A DNA stretch of 64,000 bases from the NCBI GenBank assembly GCA_963921935.1, contig OY998175.1, positions 162,996,809-163,060,808 of the forward strand. The letters are read 5' to 3'. This DNA is from Galeruca laticollis. Its lineage: Eukaryota > Arthropoda > Insecta > Coleoptera > Chrysomelidae. The position numbers were made by a program, and so were the translations under genes. This document shows, one piece after another, positions 33,750 to 45,421 of this stretch (position 1 is the stretch's first letter; every line of letters starts with the position of its first letter). The notes under the pieces are model-generated. The model was given only the letters and a program-made list of their open reading frames with translations. It had not been told where the DNA came from and ran no database searches.

Positions 33750-36700
33750 TCATATTTTTATTAGCAAAATCATTTATTGAATCGTCTATTTCCAATTTTC
33801 TAGTCTCTCGTTGTTCAATACCAATTAAAGATAATTGCTAAAGTCTTTCTTCTGACATTGTATTAGGCAGATCATTTTTAATTAATTTTAACTTAGAAAA
33901 TGATATTTCTGCCTTTGCAGCAATAACCGGCAGAGTCGAAAATAATAGAATCGCATTACAAATAGGGAAACTAGATGCAGCGCCTAATTCCTTTATCGAC
34001 ATTATATTCGTTAATTCTTTTGAACAAACGGCATTGAGAAATATAATTTCATTTGGAAATTCAGCTGATAAGCATGCCTATAAATTTTTGGAAGATTATT
34101 GACACTGGTGTGTAGCATCTTCGTTTTTAGAGAAAGAAAATTAAATTTCTTGTTTGTCCTACTCATACTCTCAAAACGATTTTTGACGAGTTGTAATTAT
34201 ATCAATGCAGGTGTTATATATTTCCACTTCAAACAGTGTGTAGTATTTTGTAGCCTTTCGTTAGTACTGAGTTCTTCGAAAAAATGTCTTACTTTCGTTT
34301 TTCTCTTCTCTTCAAATTGTACTGTAGGTAAGATTCCATCTTTTAGCTATACTGGCTACTTCTTTCATACTTGCAAAATTATCACGAAGGTTTGTGACAG
34401 AAGTTAAACTTGAATTGAGCATCATTACAGCTTGTTCCAAATCTATTTCTCTGCAATATTTTAGGAGTGAAATGTATACGTTCTAATATTTCAAATTGAA
34501 ATACCAGTAAAAATACAAATTAAAATTTTTCCATTTGCTTTTTAATGGTATGTGCTTCTTGTGTCTCTTCTTGTTTAGTGCTGGTTAGTAAAATATTAGA
34601 CAGTACTTTAAGAATGACTATAAAATTGTAACGAATCGATTTGACAGAATCGAATCGCTAGGACCATCTTGAGCATAATTATTTTATAGTTAAACTAGAG
34701 GACCCGTGCTGCTTCGCAGCATTAGGATAGACTATGTATGAGAGGGTGTAATTATTACATGAAATCATTTTACAGTACTTCCTTCCAGACAATATTATCT
34801 GTGCGCCGGCTGCAGTATTTGGAAAAAATTGAAAGTAAAGTTGATTGTGCACACATAACTTTCCTCAAACTCAACGAATTTAAACAGTCAAAAGAAAGGG
34901 CTTGACCCACTGAGTGTTCTTAGACTTGTGTCAACAGCCTACGTTAATTAGAACTCTAGTTATAGAAGTTTGAATCAAGAAAAATCTTGAAAAAATTGAA
35001 TGTAAAGTTGATTGTGCACATATAACTTTCTTAAAACTCAACGAATTTAAGCAGTTCATAGCTCAAAAGAAAGAGCTTGATCCACTGAGTGAAACAATCA
35101 AGATCCATTCATTAGAAGAGGAGCTGTGAGAATTCGAATTGCTTGAGTGAATGTGTCCCATAAGAAATGTACAGGGAAGAATCGCGTTTGAGTATAACTT
35201 GAGTAAGGTGGGAGTTGAGTAAATTTCAATGATTGATGACATATCTGTGTCTAAATACCTTTCATTTAAAAAAAATGAAGGAAATCGGACGGATAGAACG
35301 GCCAGATGGACGGACTTCAGTTTTCATAATTTTTTTTAATATATACGAAGATGAATATCCTCGTTATTGTGTACGATTCCATATTCCATCATTCCATATT
35401 TTTCTGCTGAGCCCAAAAAAAGGTGTAAATTTTTTGACACATATCATAAAATTCTCTTATTAAAGGTACGTTAAAGCAAGCATCATTTAATGTTCAAATT
35501 ATGGGCTGCACAATGAATGTAACTTGCCGTTGGTTTTATAAGTTTTTGTAATCCCCCATATGCCTTCATATTAGCTGCACCATCGTACCCGTGTCCTCTA
35601 CATTTTGTCAAGTCAATATCTAAATTATTTATAAACTTTATAAGTGTTTTCCAAGCTTTTAGGTGTCTGACTTGTTATATCAAAAAAAAAGAACGGCTTA
35701 CTAATTTTAATTTGACTTTGTTGATTATTTTCGTCGAGCTCGATCTTTACATATCTAATTATTGAACTTAATTGATCCTTTTGGCAATATCTTGAATAGT
35801 ATCTAGTATTATGGTGAAAAACGGGCATTCCTTAATAGTTTTAACAATATTTTCCCCTACTTTGGAATCTATAATATGAATTTATTTGTAACATGTCGTT
35901 GCGACATGTTTCAATTATCATTAGTTATTTAGGAGCGTTACTTACTCTTCAGCTACTTCCACCTCTAATTCAAAATCATTTTATTTCAAATGTTAAGAAC
36001 GCGTCGAATGACCGTTTTTACGTCCGTAAAAATTCTATTTAAACGACGATTCGAGTCGAATCGGTCTCTTTATCATCCTTCGCTAAGAAGAAAATTAATA
36101 TTCAGTTTTCAAATAATATTTTGTGTGTGGTGTTACGCTTTCTTGCTGGTAAGTATTTCCATTTCTTTTCAAATTGTAGTTGTGTGCTTACAAATCAATC
36201 TATTCCGATTTTTTTATTTGGTTAAAATATTTGGATTTTTTTTAAAACTTAATTTTTTTCATGGTGTTTCCAGTTTATTCACCGTTATTATCTTTTCTTA
36301 AAAAACTAGGTGGCGTCCAAATTGATTGTATGAAGCAAATTTATAACAGATTCTTTTTGGTTATTTCTCTCTGATTTATATTTACATTTTCTGATTATTT
36401 TGGGTCATATTTTGCGTAGATATCTATTATATTTAAAAAAATTCCCCGATGTGAGTGACCAGAATTATTTTCTCGGTGCCCTCTAAAAGGTAGATTGCAC
36501 GTCCAAAGTGTCGTTATGAGATCTATAATCCTACGTCTGCCGCAGTTTATTAACATATTTCGTGTATCTGGAATCTAACAACAAATTTACTGTTTTATTT
36601 TGTTTCCGGATGCCAAATGCTCGAGAGGCGTGAATATGAACTACAGAAATTTCATGTTCTTTGATTTTCGTAGATAGCCTTTGCCAGTCCTTCACCCCTT

Positions 36701-36960
36701 TGCACCAGGCTTCTTTGAAATAAATACAAAGAACCAACATACCTCTAACAATAAGCCATATCTAAACGCGTTGAGTAACACAACCATTTTCGTTCTACCT
36801 TTTTGCCCCGTCTTGCTAGTGAAATAAATTAAGAAAAGTTCCTTGCTTTGATATCTGTTTTAAAGATTTCACTTGGCTGAATCGGTCCTATTTTTAAAAA
36901 AAAATTCCTCAATTCTTTGTCTACGGGCGTATGTATGTATAAAGTCAAATCGCTGTTCTT
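33750..36960 (-). pseudogene. ZMYM1-like hAT transposase relic
   Basis: Pieces in order on the minus strand match the DUF4371/hAT proteins annotated as ZMYM1-like. These are WLCYSTRLDMAYC (about 36780) and DWQRLSTKIKEHE (about 36680), then NLPFRGHRENNSG (about 36470). The core follows with DTIQDIAK..DQLSSIIRYVKIE (about 35780), CRGHGYDGAANM (about 35590) and YIHCAAHNLN (about 35500). The dimerisation end is LPVIAAKAEISFSKLKLIKN (about 33900). Numerous stops and shifts are present. About 0.75 kb (34690-35440) of foreign repeat and about 0.4 kb near 35950-36330 interrupt it. An old, dead copy. Confidence 0.75.
34690..35440 (+). repeat. Non-autonomous repeat with internal duplication
   Basis: It separates two parts of the ZMYM1-like relic. 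It begins near 'actagaggacccgtgctgct', with a small hairpin (GCTGC-TTC-GCAGC). A block of about 100 bases occurs twice, at about 34815-34918 and 34993-35095 ('gtaaagttgattgtgcaca...'). It ends near 'cggacggatagaacggccag'. No coding. Family unknown. Confidence 0.5.
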
Positions 36961-37239
36961 TCCAAGTACTTGATGCACCCACCTGTGGAGAAGAAACTAT
37001 CTAACTTCGCGTATTTAGTATTAATAATGTGATCCTTTTTCTTACGGATTTTTCGTAACACTTTTTGATTTTACTCATTTTTACTTCACATAATGTGTAA
37101 TATATGTATACATATGAGATTATAAGGGAAGTATTGTAATGGAGTGATTTTGACGTTTCGAGATTCGAGTGGATTTACTTTATACGTTTCATATGTCCAA
37201 AAAACCTATTTTTTAAAAATGTCGGTCGGTCGGTCTGGG
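36961..37239. other. Spacer with (GTCG)n
   Basis: No gene. A short 'gtcggtcggtcggtc' microsatellite at about 37221-37235 abuts the left end of the Harbinger element. Confidence 0.5.
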
Positions 37240-37550
37240 ACTCGATTCTCGACTTTTATTCACATGGGTGAAAATAATTTTCACATGGAAATATTAAATT
37301 CGGCATTCTCCACAGAACCACGTGAATATTTTCACACCACGAATATTTTCACATAGTAAATGTCATGTGAATTTATAATTTCCAATGGAATTACTGAAAT
37401 TGATTCTGCGCAATGTCATTATTTAAGTTTATAAACATTACATAACCAAAAAATATCCATCCATGTAAAGAACCAAAGTGACTTTCTCAGCAGTATCACA
37501 TCTCGTGCTTTGTTTTTGTTAAACTTTGGCGTTTTGTTTTAAAAATTCGA

Positions 37551-38933
37551 ATGGAAGAAGCTATTCTACTGCATCATTTGGAAGAGGTGGAAATGTTAGA
37601 AAATAATCGACCTAGAGATTTTTGGTCTAGGTGGAAAGACAGAGCAGGAGATCCTTTCATAAACTTAAGTGATAAGCACTTTATAAAATTATTTAGATTG
37701 TCTAAAGAGGTAGTGCTTGAGCTGCTAGCAGATCTTGAAGCCATTTTAGATCCACCGTCACGGGTATCGGCGATACCATTGGAAATGAAGGTAATTACCT
37801 TAAGAATAATTAGTACACCTAATTAAAATCAGAATATTTTAAATAACATTATTTTCTTAGCTTCTGATTACCTTGAAATTTCTGGCAACAGGAAGTTACC
37901 AAACTGATGTAGGATTGAATAAGCATTTCTCTGTTAGCCAGTCAACCACAAGTCGATCTATCAATCAAATTGTTGATGCCTTAAATGATCCCAGGATTTT
38001 TAATAGGTGGGTTAATTTCTCATTCAATCCAGAAAACTTGAACCAAATGAAAACAGAGTAAGTAAAATAATATGTGAATATAGTAACTTGTTTCTAGAAT
38101 ATGAAATGTTCAACAATAACTTTAGATTCTATCAAGCATATGATATACCTGGAACTGTGGGAGTAGTGGATTGCACTCATATAGCAATTTCTCCACCATC
38201 TGGAAATGAGCATGTATACGTAAATAGAAAATCATACCATAACATAAATAGTCAGTTGGTAAGTTTATAACTGAAACAGTGTTTAGTCATGGAATAGAAA
38301 TTGTATACTTTCTGGTGTGTGATACAAATTTAAAAATCCTAAACGTGAATGCGAGATATCTAGGTAGCGTACATGACGCTTTTATTTGGAGAAATTCAAA
38401 CGTCAAGCAATCGCTTGAACAAACCAGTCGTAATGATAAAAATTTCACTTATTATTTAATTGGTAGGTAATGATTACAACTATGGACATTATTTTAATAT
38501 ATCAGTATTTTTAATTTTAGCAGATTCTGGATATCCTTTAAGGAAATGGTTGCAAATTCCAGTTACCAATGTTGTGGAAGGTACTCCAGCAGCCCGCTAT
38601 AACACCCAGTTATGCAGAGCTCAGTCCTTAAATAAGAGGTGTAATGATTTGCTCAAAATGCGTTTTAGATGCCTACTCAAACATAGAGTACTACATTATA
38701 CCCCAACAATGTCAGGGAAAATTATTAACGCGTGCTGTGTATTACACAACATATGCATCGAGAATAATTTACCAGAACCAGAATCAGAAGGAGATGAGAA
38801 CATCAACTTTGGGATGTATGATGTTCCAAATAATATTGAAGCGGAGGATGACCTGCATCCTCATAGAAATCAAGATTTGGAAGATGGACGTCGACTGCAA
38901 CAGCATATTATAAGAAATTATTTTCAATTATAA
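37551..38933 (+). pseudogene. HARBI1-like transposase, five exons, catalytic Glu lost
   Basis: Exons: 37551-37790, 37861-38057, 38126-38258, one ending at 38462, and 38521-38933. All introns are 58-70 nt with GT..AG, except the fourth exon. The frame needs that exon to start near 38315, where no AG is present, so its acceptor looks mutated. The first catalytic Asp is in GVVDCTHIAISPP and the second in ADSGYPLRKWL. The third residue should be Glu in an IERCN-like motif before LLKMRFRCL, but here the codon at 38634-38636 is AAG (Lys). The transposase is thus probably inactive though otherwise well kept. The C-terminal tail is acidic. Confidence 0.85.
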
Positions 38934-39304
38934 ATTGTGCATCAACTACAAAACCTTTTTATTACCTGCATAATATATTAGATTGAGAAACATAAAATAT
39001 ATTTTTCTACTAATTGGTAATTCATTGATATTGTTTATCCCTATGTATTATTTTTAAAATGGTTCTTCCACTGAATAGTGTTTTACAAGAATAAATTAAA
39101 ACGCAGTAGTAGTTAATACATAATGTATCTATTAAATATCACAAGGCTAAATTGCAAAAAATAAACATACAAAAAATATATGGAGATTCTACAACTAAAT
39201 AAACTGCAAATCCAAATAAAATGCTACAAAAAAAATTTAAAATCTTCAGAAAATAAAACAACTAAAATTATTTTAAATGATTAGCTGGATCCCATTAACT
39301 AACA

Positions 39305-40320
39305 TAATTTTTCTAAGGCAGAAGCTATTCTTTCTTTTGCGGCAATGTCTCTTTCTAATAGAACTAATTTCTCAACTCTGTACATTTCGTCTTTTATCTT
39401 TTTATTGTCTTAGATTTTCTGGATGTTCTGGCTTGCCTTCATTGTGTCGCTAAATCTTGTTGTAGCCATTCTTCTCCTTTTTGGAATTTTTGGACTGATT
39501 GTATTGTGGATAGAATTTTCAGTGCTGCCTTCAGGTAACATTACAATTACATTACTAGAACACGGCTCCTGGCTAATTAGCATTTGTTCATTCCCCAAAT
39601 TTTCTGTCCAATAATCATGATCCTAAAATAAATAATACAATTAATCACAATAAAATTAAATGAAATAGAAAATGACACAAAGCACATTTTTGAAATTTAA
39701 CATTGATGGCTGAATTCTGACAAGTCGTAACCCACAATTTTTGCAAATATATGCTTTAACACTAACAAATAAAAAAAGAACATTATCAGTCAGTTCAAAC
39801 TTTTATTCCAAATAAAATTGTTTCAAAACATGTGTTAGGAGATAAAACTCAAGTGACCCACAAAATTGGTGTTGGATTTGATCTGTAGAACCGTACACAC
39901 TTTGACTTTTAAGAGGGTTATATCCTATTTTTGAGACTTATATTTAAAATATTTTCCTCATTATCATTAAATTCTTTTGAGGCGGGTCCTCCTCATGTTC
40001 AAGTCTTGTACTTGTTGAGATATGCAGACTTCTTCCTGGTATTCCTTTTAAGCTCTTGCCAGTTCTACAACAGTTGGCATTGTTATAAAAATATTGTCAT
40101 TAATTGCTCAGCTATACCCTTCCATCGCTGTTGCGACTCTTTATACGTAAAATTATTTGTAAATGTCCCAGTTCTCAAATGTGGGTCATTTTCATTAAAT
40201 GTAATTAGCATGTTTTTTGTGTATCAGACACATGCCCACATTTCTTTCTATTCTTTGAATGTTCATTCGCCATCATTGTTTATTATTCTTACCTTATACT
40301 AATCTGCACTTGCACAATAT
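39305..40320 (-). pseudogene. Harbinger Myb/SANT-like DNA-binding protein
   Basis: The second gene of the element, thought to bring the transposase to its ends. The 3' exon (39305-39622, acceptor TTTTAG at 39623) encodes DHDYWTENLGNEQM, a basic patch (PKIPKRRRMATTRFS) and a helical end (EMYRVEKLVLLERDIAAKER), with one in-frame TAA near 39415. The 5' part, around 39930-40250, shows SQQRWKGIAEQL and NWQELKRNTRKKSAYLNKYK with stops and shifts, the usual trihelix/Myb pattern of this family. Confidence 0.7.
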
Positions 40321-40593
40321 CAAAAAAAAACTACAAATTCAAAATAAAAAACAACGCTATCGAAGCTATCACTGTGGAACAAAATTATGTTATATCTTTA
40401 TTTTGATGTGGATGTTAAATTTGGTCCAGGTATCTCAACACAAAATGATGAAACGTGATTGATAAATATCCGTTTAACCTACTAACCTAACCTAACCACT
40501 ATAACCAAGAATACGGTTTTAAACAAGCATGTGAAAATAAGTAGTGGAATAATTTCACAAGTGAATCTTTTCACATGAAGTCGAGAATCAAGT

Positions 40594-43500
40594 ACCTGCC
40601 TGTTAACACGATAACTGAAAAACGCGACCGAATTTTATATGTAGGTTCAGAACGTAAAAACTGGGGTTCAGTTTTTCAAGTAATATATAGGAGGGACCCT
40701 TCGGAATAGGAACTTTTTTTAAAAAGTTGAACTAGTTTTATACCTCCATTTGCATTATCAATGGGAAGTTGGTGTATTTTTTTTATAACAGTGTGAAAAC
40801 TCCTATTTCGATTTTCACCAATTTCAATCTTTTCATTGCATAGACATAGTTACACACATTTTTTAAGGTAATTTTTAACAAAAATTTCTACTCCAGTTTT
40901 AATCCCGTATATGGTCTACAAATATAAAATGGAAGAACTCAAATATAGTAATTGAGATGCGTCTTTCCTCTATCGAATGGCGTAAGAGAGGTATCCATAT
41001 TCGTAATTATTGAAATTTTTATGGAAGCGTGTTAAAAAAATTTGCGGTTCTGACCGAAAAAATTTGGTTTACAGTGAATGTATCGATAAAATTATGCAGT
41101 ATCATGTATTTTAATACGAGGAATCCATTTTTTTGTTCAGTTTTATGAAATTTTTGTCATTAAAGAGAGCGTTTTTATTCAAGTAAAGTATTAGAAAAAA
41201 AATGTTGGGTGAAAACTCATAGCCTCGTTACATAAGGTGAGGACATGTGTTTCACGATCTCGCTTTATTTTAGCGATGTCGCAAAATGCGGGAGGGTTGT
41301 TCACTTTTATGTTGACTACAAAGGACCAACCAATATCGTGGTAAGATGTGTTTTAACGTATATGAGTTATTTGGATGAATAAATTAAATTCGTTTGCACT
41401 TTTATAATTAAGATTGTATTATCACTGGTTAATACCTATAAGGAGTATTCATTACTTATCACATTATTGAGAGTAATTACTTAATGTTTCAAATTTATGC
41501 CGGTGAATGCCAGCAAATTATTATAACGTGAGTACCATTTTGTACGATGAACGGATGACAAGTCAAGGAAAGTCGGGTTGTATTCGTATTTATGTGTTGT
41601 TCAGAGTGGGTGAGGGAAAGGGGAATCATATGTGGGAAATTGGCCAATGGGTGATGAGATTTTAAAGTTTAACCGTCATAAACGGCGGTTGTGTTGGTGT
41701 TGCATGGGTCGCTTTTTTTGTCATTATGATTTTGGTTATAGATAAGGAAAGCTTTTAAGATAGTTTTTGCCTGGAGCGATAAGATTGAAATTGAGATTTG
41801 GGAGCTTTGAAGTGTTGAATAGATATTATGAAATAATTTTTAAGGCAGAAAGTATGTGTGTTTTTTATGTAAAAGGGACGTTAAAATGGATATTTGCGTA
41901 GCTGAGGAAATATTGAATAGATAAGAAGAATGATATTTTTATTCATGATGTATATGGAATGTGTAACTTTTGATATACGGGGTGAAGAAAAGTAATGGTT
42001 ACAAGAAGAATTTGAGGATGAATTCAAATTCGTACAACATGTGCTGTGTTCATCAACTGATTTTATAAGTTATGTACACTATATATGTTAGCAAGTGCTT
42101 AAATATCAACTGAGTACGATCATGACGGCACTGTTGTAGACAATTATCCGATAGGTATATACAGCTCGGTGAAATACAACCCCGATTTGAAATTACCAAT
42201 CCTTAATAGTTTGCAAAGCACATTGTGGACATTGTGTGCAATAAATATTTTGAAAAAATATTTATTTTATTTTGGGATTTCATAAAAATGAAGGTTGGGC
42301 TTCTGAGCTTGCCGGGAATGGCGGGCCTCTGAGACAACCTGGCACCCCCGCCTTACGGCACCTGCGGGGTGCCACTGTAACTGGCTTATGGGAGTTAACA
42401 TCAACACAAAATAGACAAAATTCCTAATAATCACACGCAAATTGGATGAATTCCAGAATGCAAAGCTATCATGCAATGCAAATCTAAATCCTTTAGATTT
42501 TTTCGTCTTCAAGGAAAATGTTTACTTCGAACCATTTAAGAAACCGGAAGACGTACCTAGAATCTGGTATTCATGCTGATGTAAGGAAAACATACTACAA
42601 AGGGTTCGTGATTCAATGATAAATCTTACAAATATTTACATTGAAGTATGTTAGAATTAAATGTACTGTTTCGACCCTTACTCTTTGGAATCTACTCAGT
42701 TAGTTTCATTTAAAAAAGTAATATATTAGAATTACTTCTACAATTTCAAAAGTAGATTACTATCCATTATAATTATCCTGAGAATACGATACGAAATACT
42801 GGACTATATTCTAATATATTAATATCAGATCAATCGACAGTTAACTTATGTTGCATAAAAACAATAAAGGTATTAATCGAATTATGTCAAGTAGTTTGCC
42901 GTTAATGTTCATTACGATTGTTTCAAAAACTAATTTTATACACAAAACCACTTGATATGTTTTTTTACTCTAACCCTGAATGATGCATGGTAGGTACAAA
43001 AGATATATATAGTGAATTAAAATGATTCAGTAGATATATGTGGAGCCGAAAATCTGGGCTAATCGAACTGCAAAAAATAAAGTGATTTATGTTTCGGCTG
43101 CATTACCGTCTATCTATACTGAATGTCCCAATGATAACGGAATGGAGCGACTATCGATGATCGATAGATAAATATGAGCTTTGATAATATGAAATGAGAC
43201 AAATTATATAACAGACAGATATTCAGGGAATCGGATTAAGAAAAACAGATCAGAATGACCAGAAGTAGAAAAAGTATCAGCATTGATTCGGTAAGTACTG
43301 GCAACTTAGTTTAAGGCCGCTTTGAGACGGGCGACTTTTTTCAGTAGAAGTTGGCAGCAACAAGTCGAGCATCTGTGGATGACTGTCGCTATTTTTTCCT
43401 CATGTCTGATTTCCTGATGTAAAATTAAAGGTAACTTTCTCCATTCGTCATCAATCAATTTTCAACACTATTAGATGGAAGAAATCTTTTGGATTCTTGA

Positions 43501-43699
43501 AATATAGGAAATAAACTTGAATTTTTATGTCTAAAATTATTAGATGGCAAAAAAAGTTTAAACTTTTTAAAAATGGATCATTAAAATTAAATCTGTTTTT
43601 AATTTGTTAGCATGCGGTAATCATATATAATCGACAACGGGTAAGGAAATCTGTAACTAAATCTGGGTTTCTTTTTACTTTTTCGTCCTGAAGAAGTTG
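40594..43699. other. Three kb without a supported gene
   Basis: AT-rich. It holds a GC-rich block at 42290-42385 and a dispersed repeat near 42650-42720 shared with 5050-5115. Short frames show no motif. Probably old repeat debris. Confidence 0.45.
42290..42385. other. GC-rich island in AT-rich sequence
   Basis: About 95 bases of much higher GC ('ccgggaatggcgggcc', 'cacccccgccttacggcacc'), with a potential stem (GGCACC..GGGTGCC). No tRNA-like cloverleaf could be drawn. Origin unknown. Confidence 0.4.
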
Positions 43700-43969
43700 A
43701 TATTTCACGGTTTAAATTAGAAATAATATGTTCGTACTGAAAGTATGTATTAAAATTAGTAAATTTTGGTAAAATCTAACCCAAAAAAGAATAATAAAAT
43801 TTCATAAAAGGGTCATTAAGATATTGATAAATCATTTCCGTAGCAACTAAACGGTCAGTTAAATAAGTACTAGTAAAATATAGTTTTAGGTAATGCGCAT
43901 TGCTCTATGATTCTATTTCCTACCTCAGTTAAACTTAACCATCTAGTTAGGGATGGATGTAAGATAATA

Positions 43970-44421
43970 GGTGCGTTCTTTTTGACTGAGATCTCAGATC
44001 ACTTCAGTTAAGGTGATCTGAGATAAAGTGATGTGAGTAAGCACCAAAAAGAACGACATCTCAATTGAAGCGCGCGACCTGTCCGCATGATTGAATAAGA
44101 AACAAAACATATAATAATAATGCTATTGTATCCATAATTTGTGACAAAAGCAAAATAGATTATGTGTGTTTATATGTCAATGGTTAAAACTATAGATAAC
44201 CTTGGTTAAAACTACAAATAACCCAAGCAAATCAAATATTTGTTCATCCCCTCCACTTTATTTCCGACTCAAGTCCAACTGATTCCCCCTTACAACACAT
44301 TCAGCATCGGTAAAGGGGGAGGAAAAATCTCAGCTCACTTAAAGTGAGTAAAACAAAAAGAACACTCACATTACTGATGTGGGCTGAGATTAACTAAGAT
44401 CTCAGTCAAAAAGAACGCTCC
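43970..44421. mobile_element. MITE with TA duplication inserted in the hAT relic
   Basis: A 452-bp non-coding element. The ends are inverted: GGTGCGTTCTTTTTGACTGA on the left and, read from the right, GGAGCGTTCTTTTTGACTGA. TA at 43968-43969 and 44422-44423 is the duplicated target. Taking out the element and one TA rejoins the hAT frame with the same residue count as the related copy at about 50520-50560. This fixes the borders. The TA target suggests mobilisation by a Tc1/mariner-type transposase. Confidence 0.88.
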
Positions 44422-44496
44422 TATGGTGAATATCAACATTCACAAACATTTGAAACTGTTTAAAATCACGTTGCCTTCTTGAACTATTTTTAAAAT

Positions 44497-44499
<3 letters not shown>

Positions 44500-44545
<46 letters not shown>
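44500..44545. repeat. (AT)n microsatellite
   Basis: More than 20 AT units within the hAT relic. In the minus frame it is read as an Ile-Tyr repeat, which is an artefact. Confidence 0.95.
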
Positions 44546-44546
<1 letters not shown>

Positions 44547-45377
44547 CTCACTAAATCTTTGCATCTTTTGGGTAATTTTTTACAGGCTTCACTAGCACAA
44601 AGGTGTGCAGTGTACACTTCATAATCACAATACCGGGTTAGTGTTCCTTGAATCGGGAACCGATGACACTATTATGTTGACCCATCATAACGTTTGTGCG
44701 TCTGACGCAAAACCACCTACGTTTTCTGCAGGTACATCATACCCTTAAAAGAATTTACAATAGATGAGTATAAGTGCTCTGCAGATGCTCCCTGTGTAGC
44801 TTCCACATCGGGATATACTTGAACAAGTTCCCAAAACTTGCTTACAATATTACCAGTCCCTTCGTGAAAGTAACGCACCACAACACAGCTACATTTTTCG
44901 GAAGATAATATATCAGTTGACTCAACAGTTAATATACTGAATTTACATGTCTTCAATGTTTTCGCAAATTCTTTTTTATGTTCCTGGCCTATAACAATTT
45001 CATTAAGTTTCGTTATCCCAAACGCAAATCTTTCACAATTTGAGAGTCGGGAAAAAGGTCCTTTAATAGTTTTGTTAAATGATCACTTAATGCAAATGGT
45101 AAATTATTCCCAGCAAAAAAACCAGCAAGTTTTAATTGTGTTCGTAAATTACTTCGCTCTGGTAACTCAGATATCGGTTTAACAAAACCCATTAGTGACG
45201 TTTGCGATTTGTTCAATTCTATATTACTTTTCCGCCCCACCTATCTAATATGCGAGAAAAGTATTGGTTTACCCACAAAAAAGTTAGAAATTTGAAAATT
45301 TTTTTTGAGTTATTTTTACGTTATCCATCAACAACAACACAAAAAAACGGTTTTTAGAAAAAAAATCCTGTGTGTAT

Positions 45378-45403
45378 GTCGTCGTCGTCGTCGTTGTCGT
45401 CGG
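45378..45403. repeat. (GTC)n microsatellite
   Basis: Imperfect GTC repeat just before the satellite array. Confidence 0.85.
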
Positions 45404-45421
45404 CCACTTTTCCCTGGAAGT

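Larger units (their letters stand above)
37240..40593. mobile_element. PIF/Harbinger element with both genes
   Basis: Inverted ends ACTCGATTCTCGACTT (37240-37255) and, read from the right, ACTTGATTCTCGACTT (40578-40593), both followed by 'ttcacatg'-type sequence. Inside are a HARBI1-like transposase on the plus strand and a Myb/SANT-like gene on the minus strand, the two-gene set of autonomous Harbinger elements. Size is 3.35 kb. I could not fix the 3-bp target duplication. Both genes carry defects. Confidence 0.85.
43700..45243 (-). pseudogene. hAT transposase relic (same family as 48775-52227), split by a MITE
   Basis: Readable pieces from 45240 down: FVKPISELPERSN, GFFAGNNLPFALSDHL, VESTDILSSEKCSCVVVRYF, GIVIMKCTLHTFVL, EACKKLPKRCKDL, FKQFQMFVNVDIH. 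Beyond a MITE at 43970-44421 it resumes with ILHPSLTRWLSLTEVGNRIIEQ and ATEMIYQYLNDPF. The same order occurs in the hAT at 49312-51562. An (AT)n run at 44500-44545 has expanded inside the coding part. Several shifts and stops are present. The BED finger and C-terminal dimerisation part were not found. Confidence 0.8.

Noticed and set aside
35990..36301. 103-codon hydrophobic frame with a GTAAGT donor
   Set aside because: AT-rich translation, sits inside the ZMYM1-like relic on the other strand, and no partner exon was seen.
44402..44617. Protein with an Ile-Tyr repeat
   Set aside because: The repeat is an (AT)n microsatellite grown inside a hAT relic.
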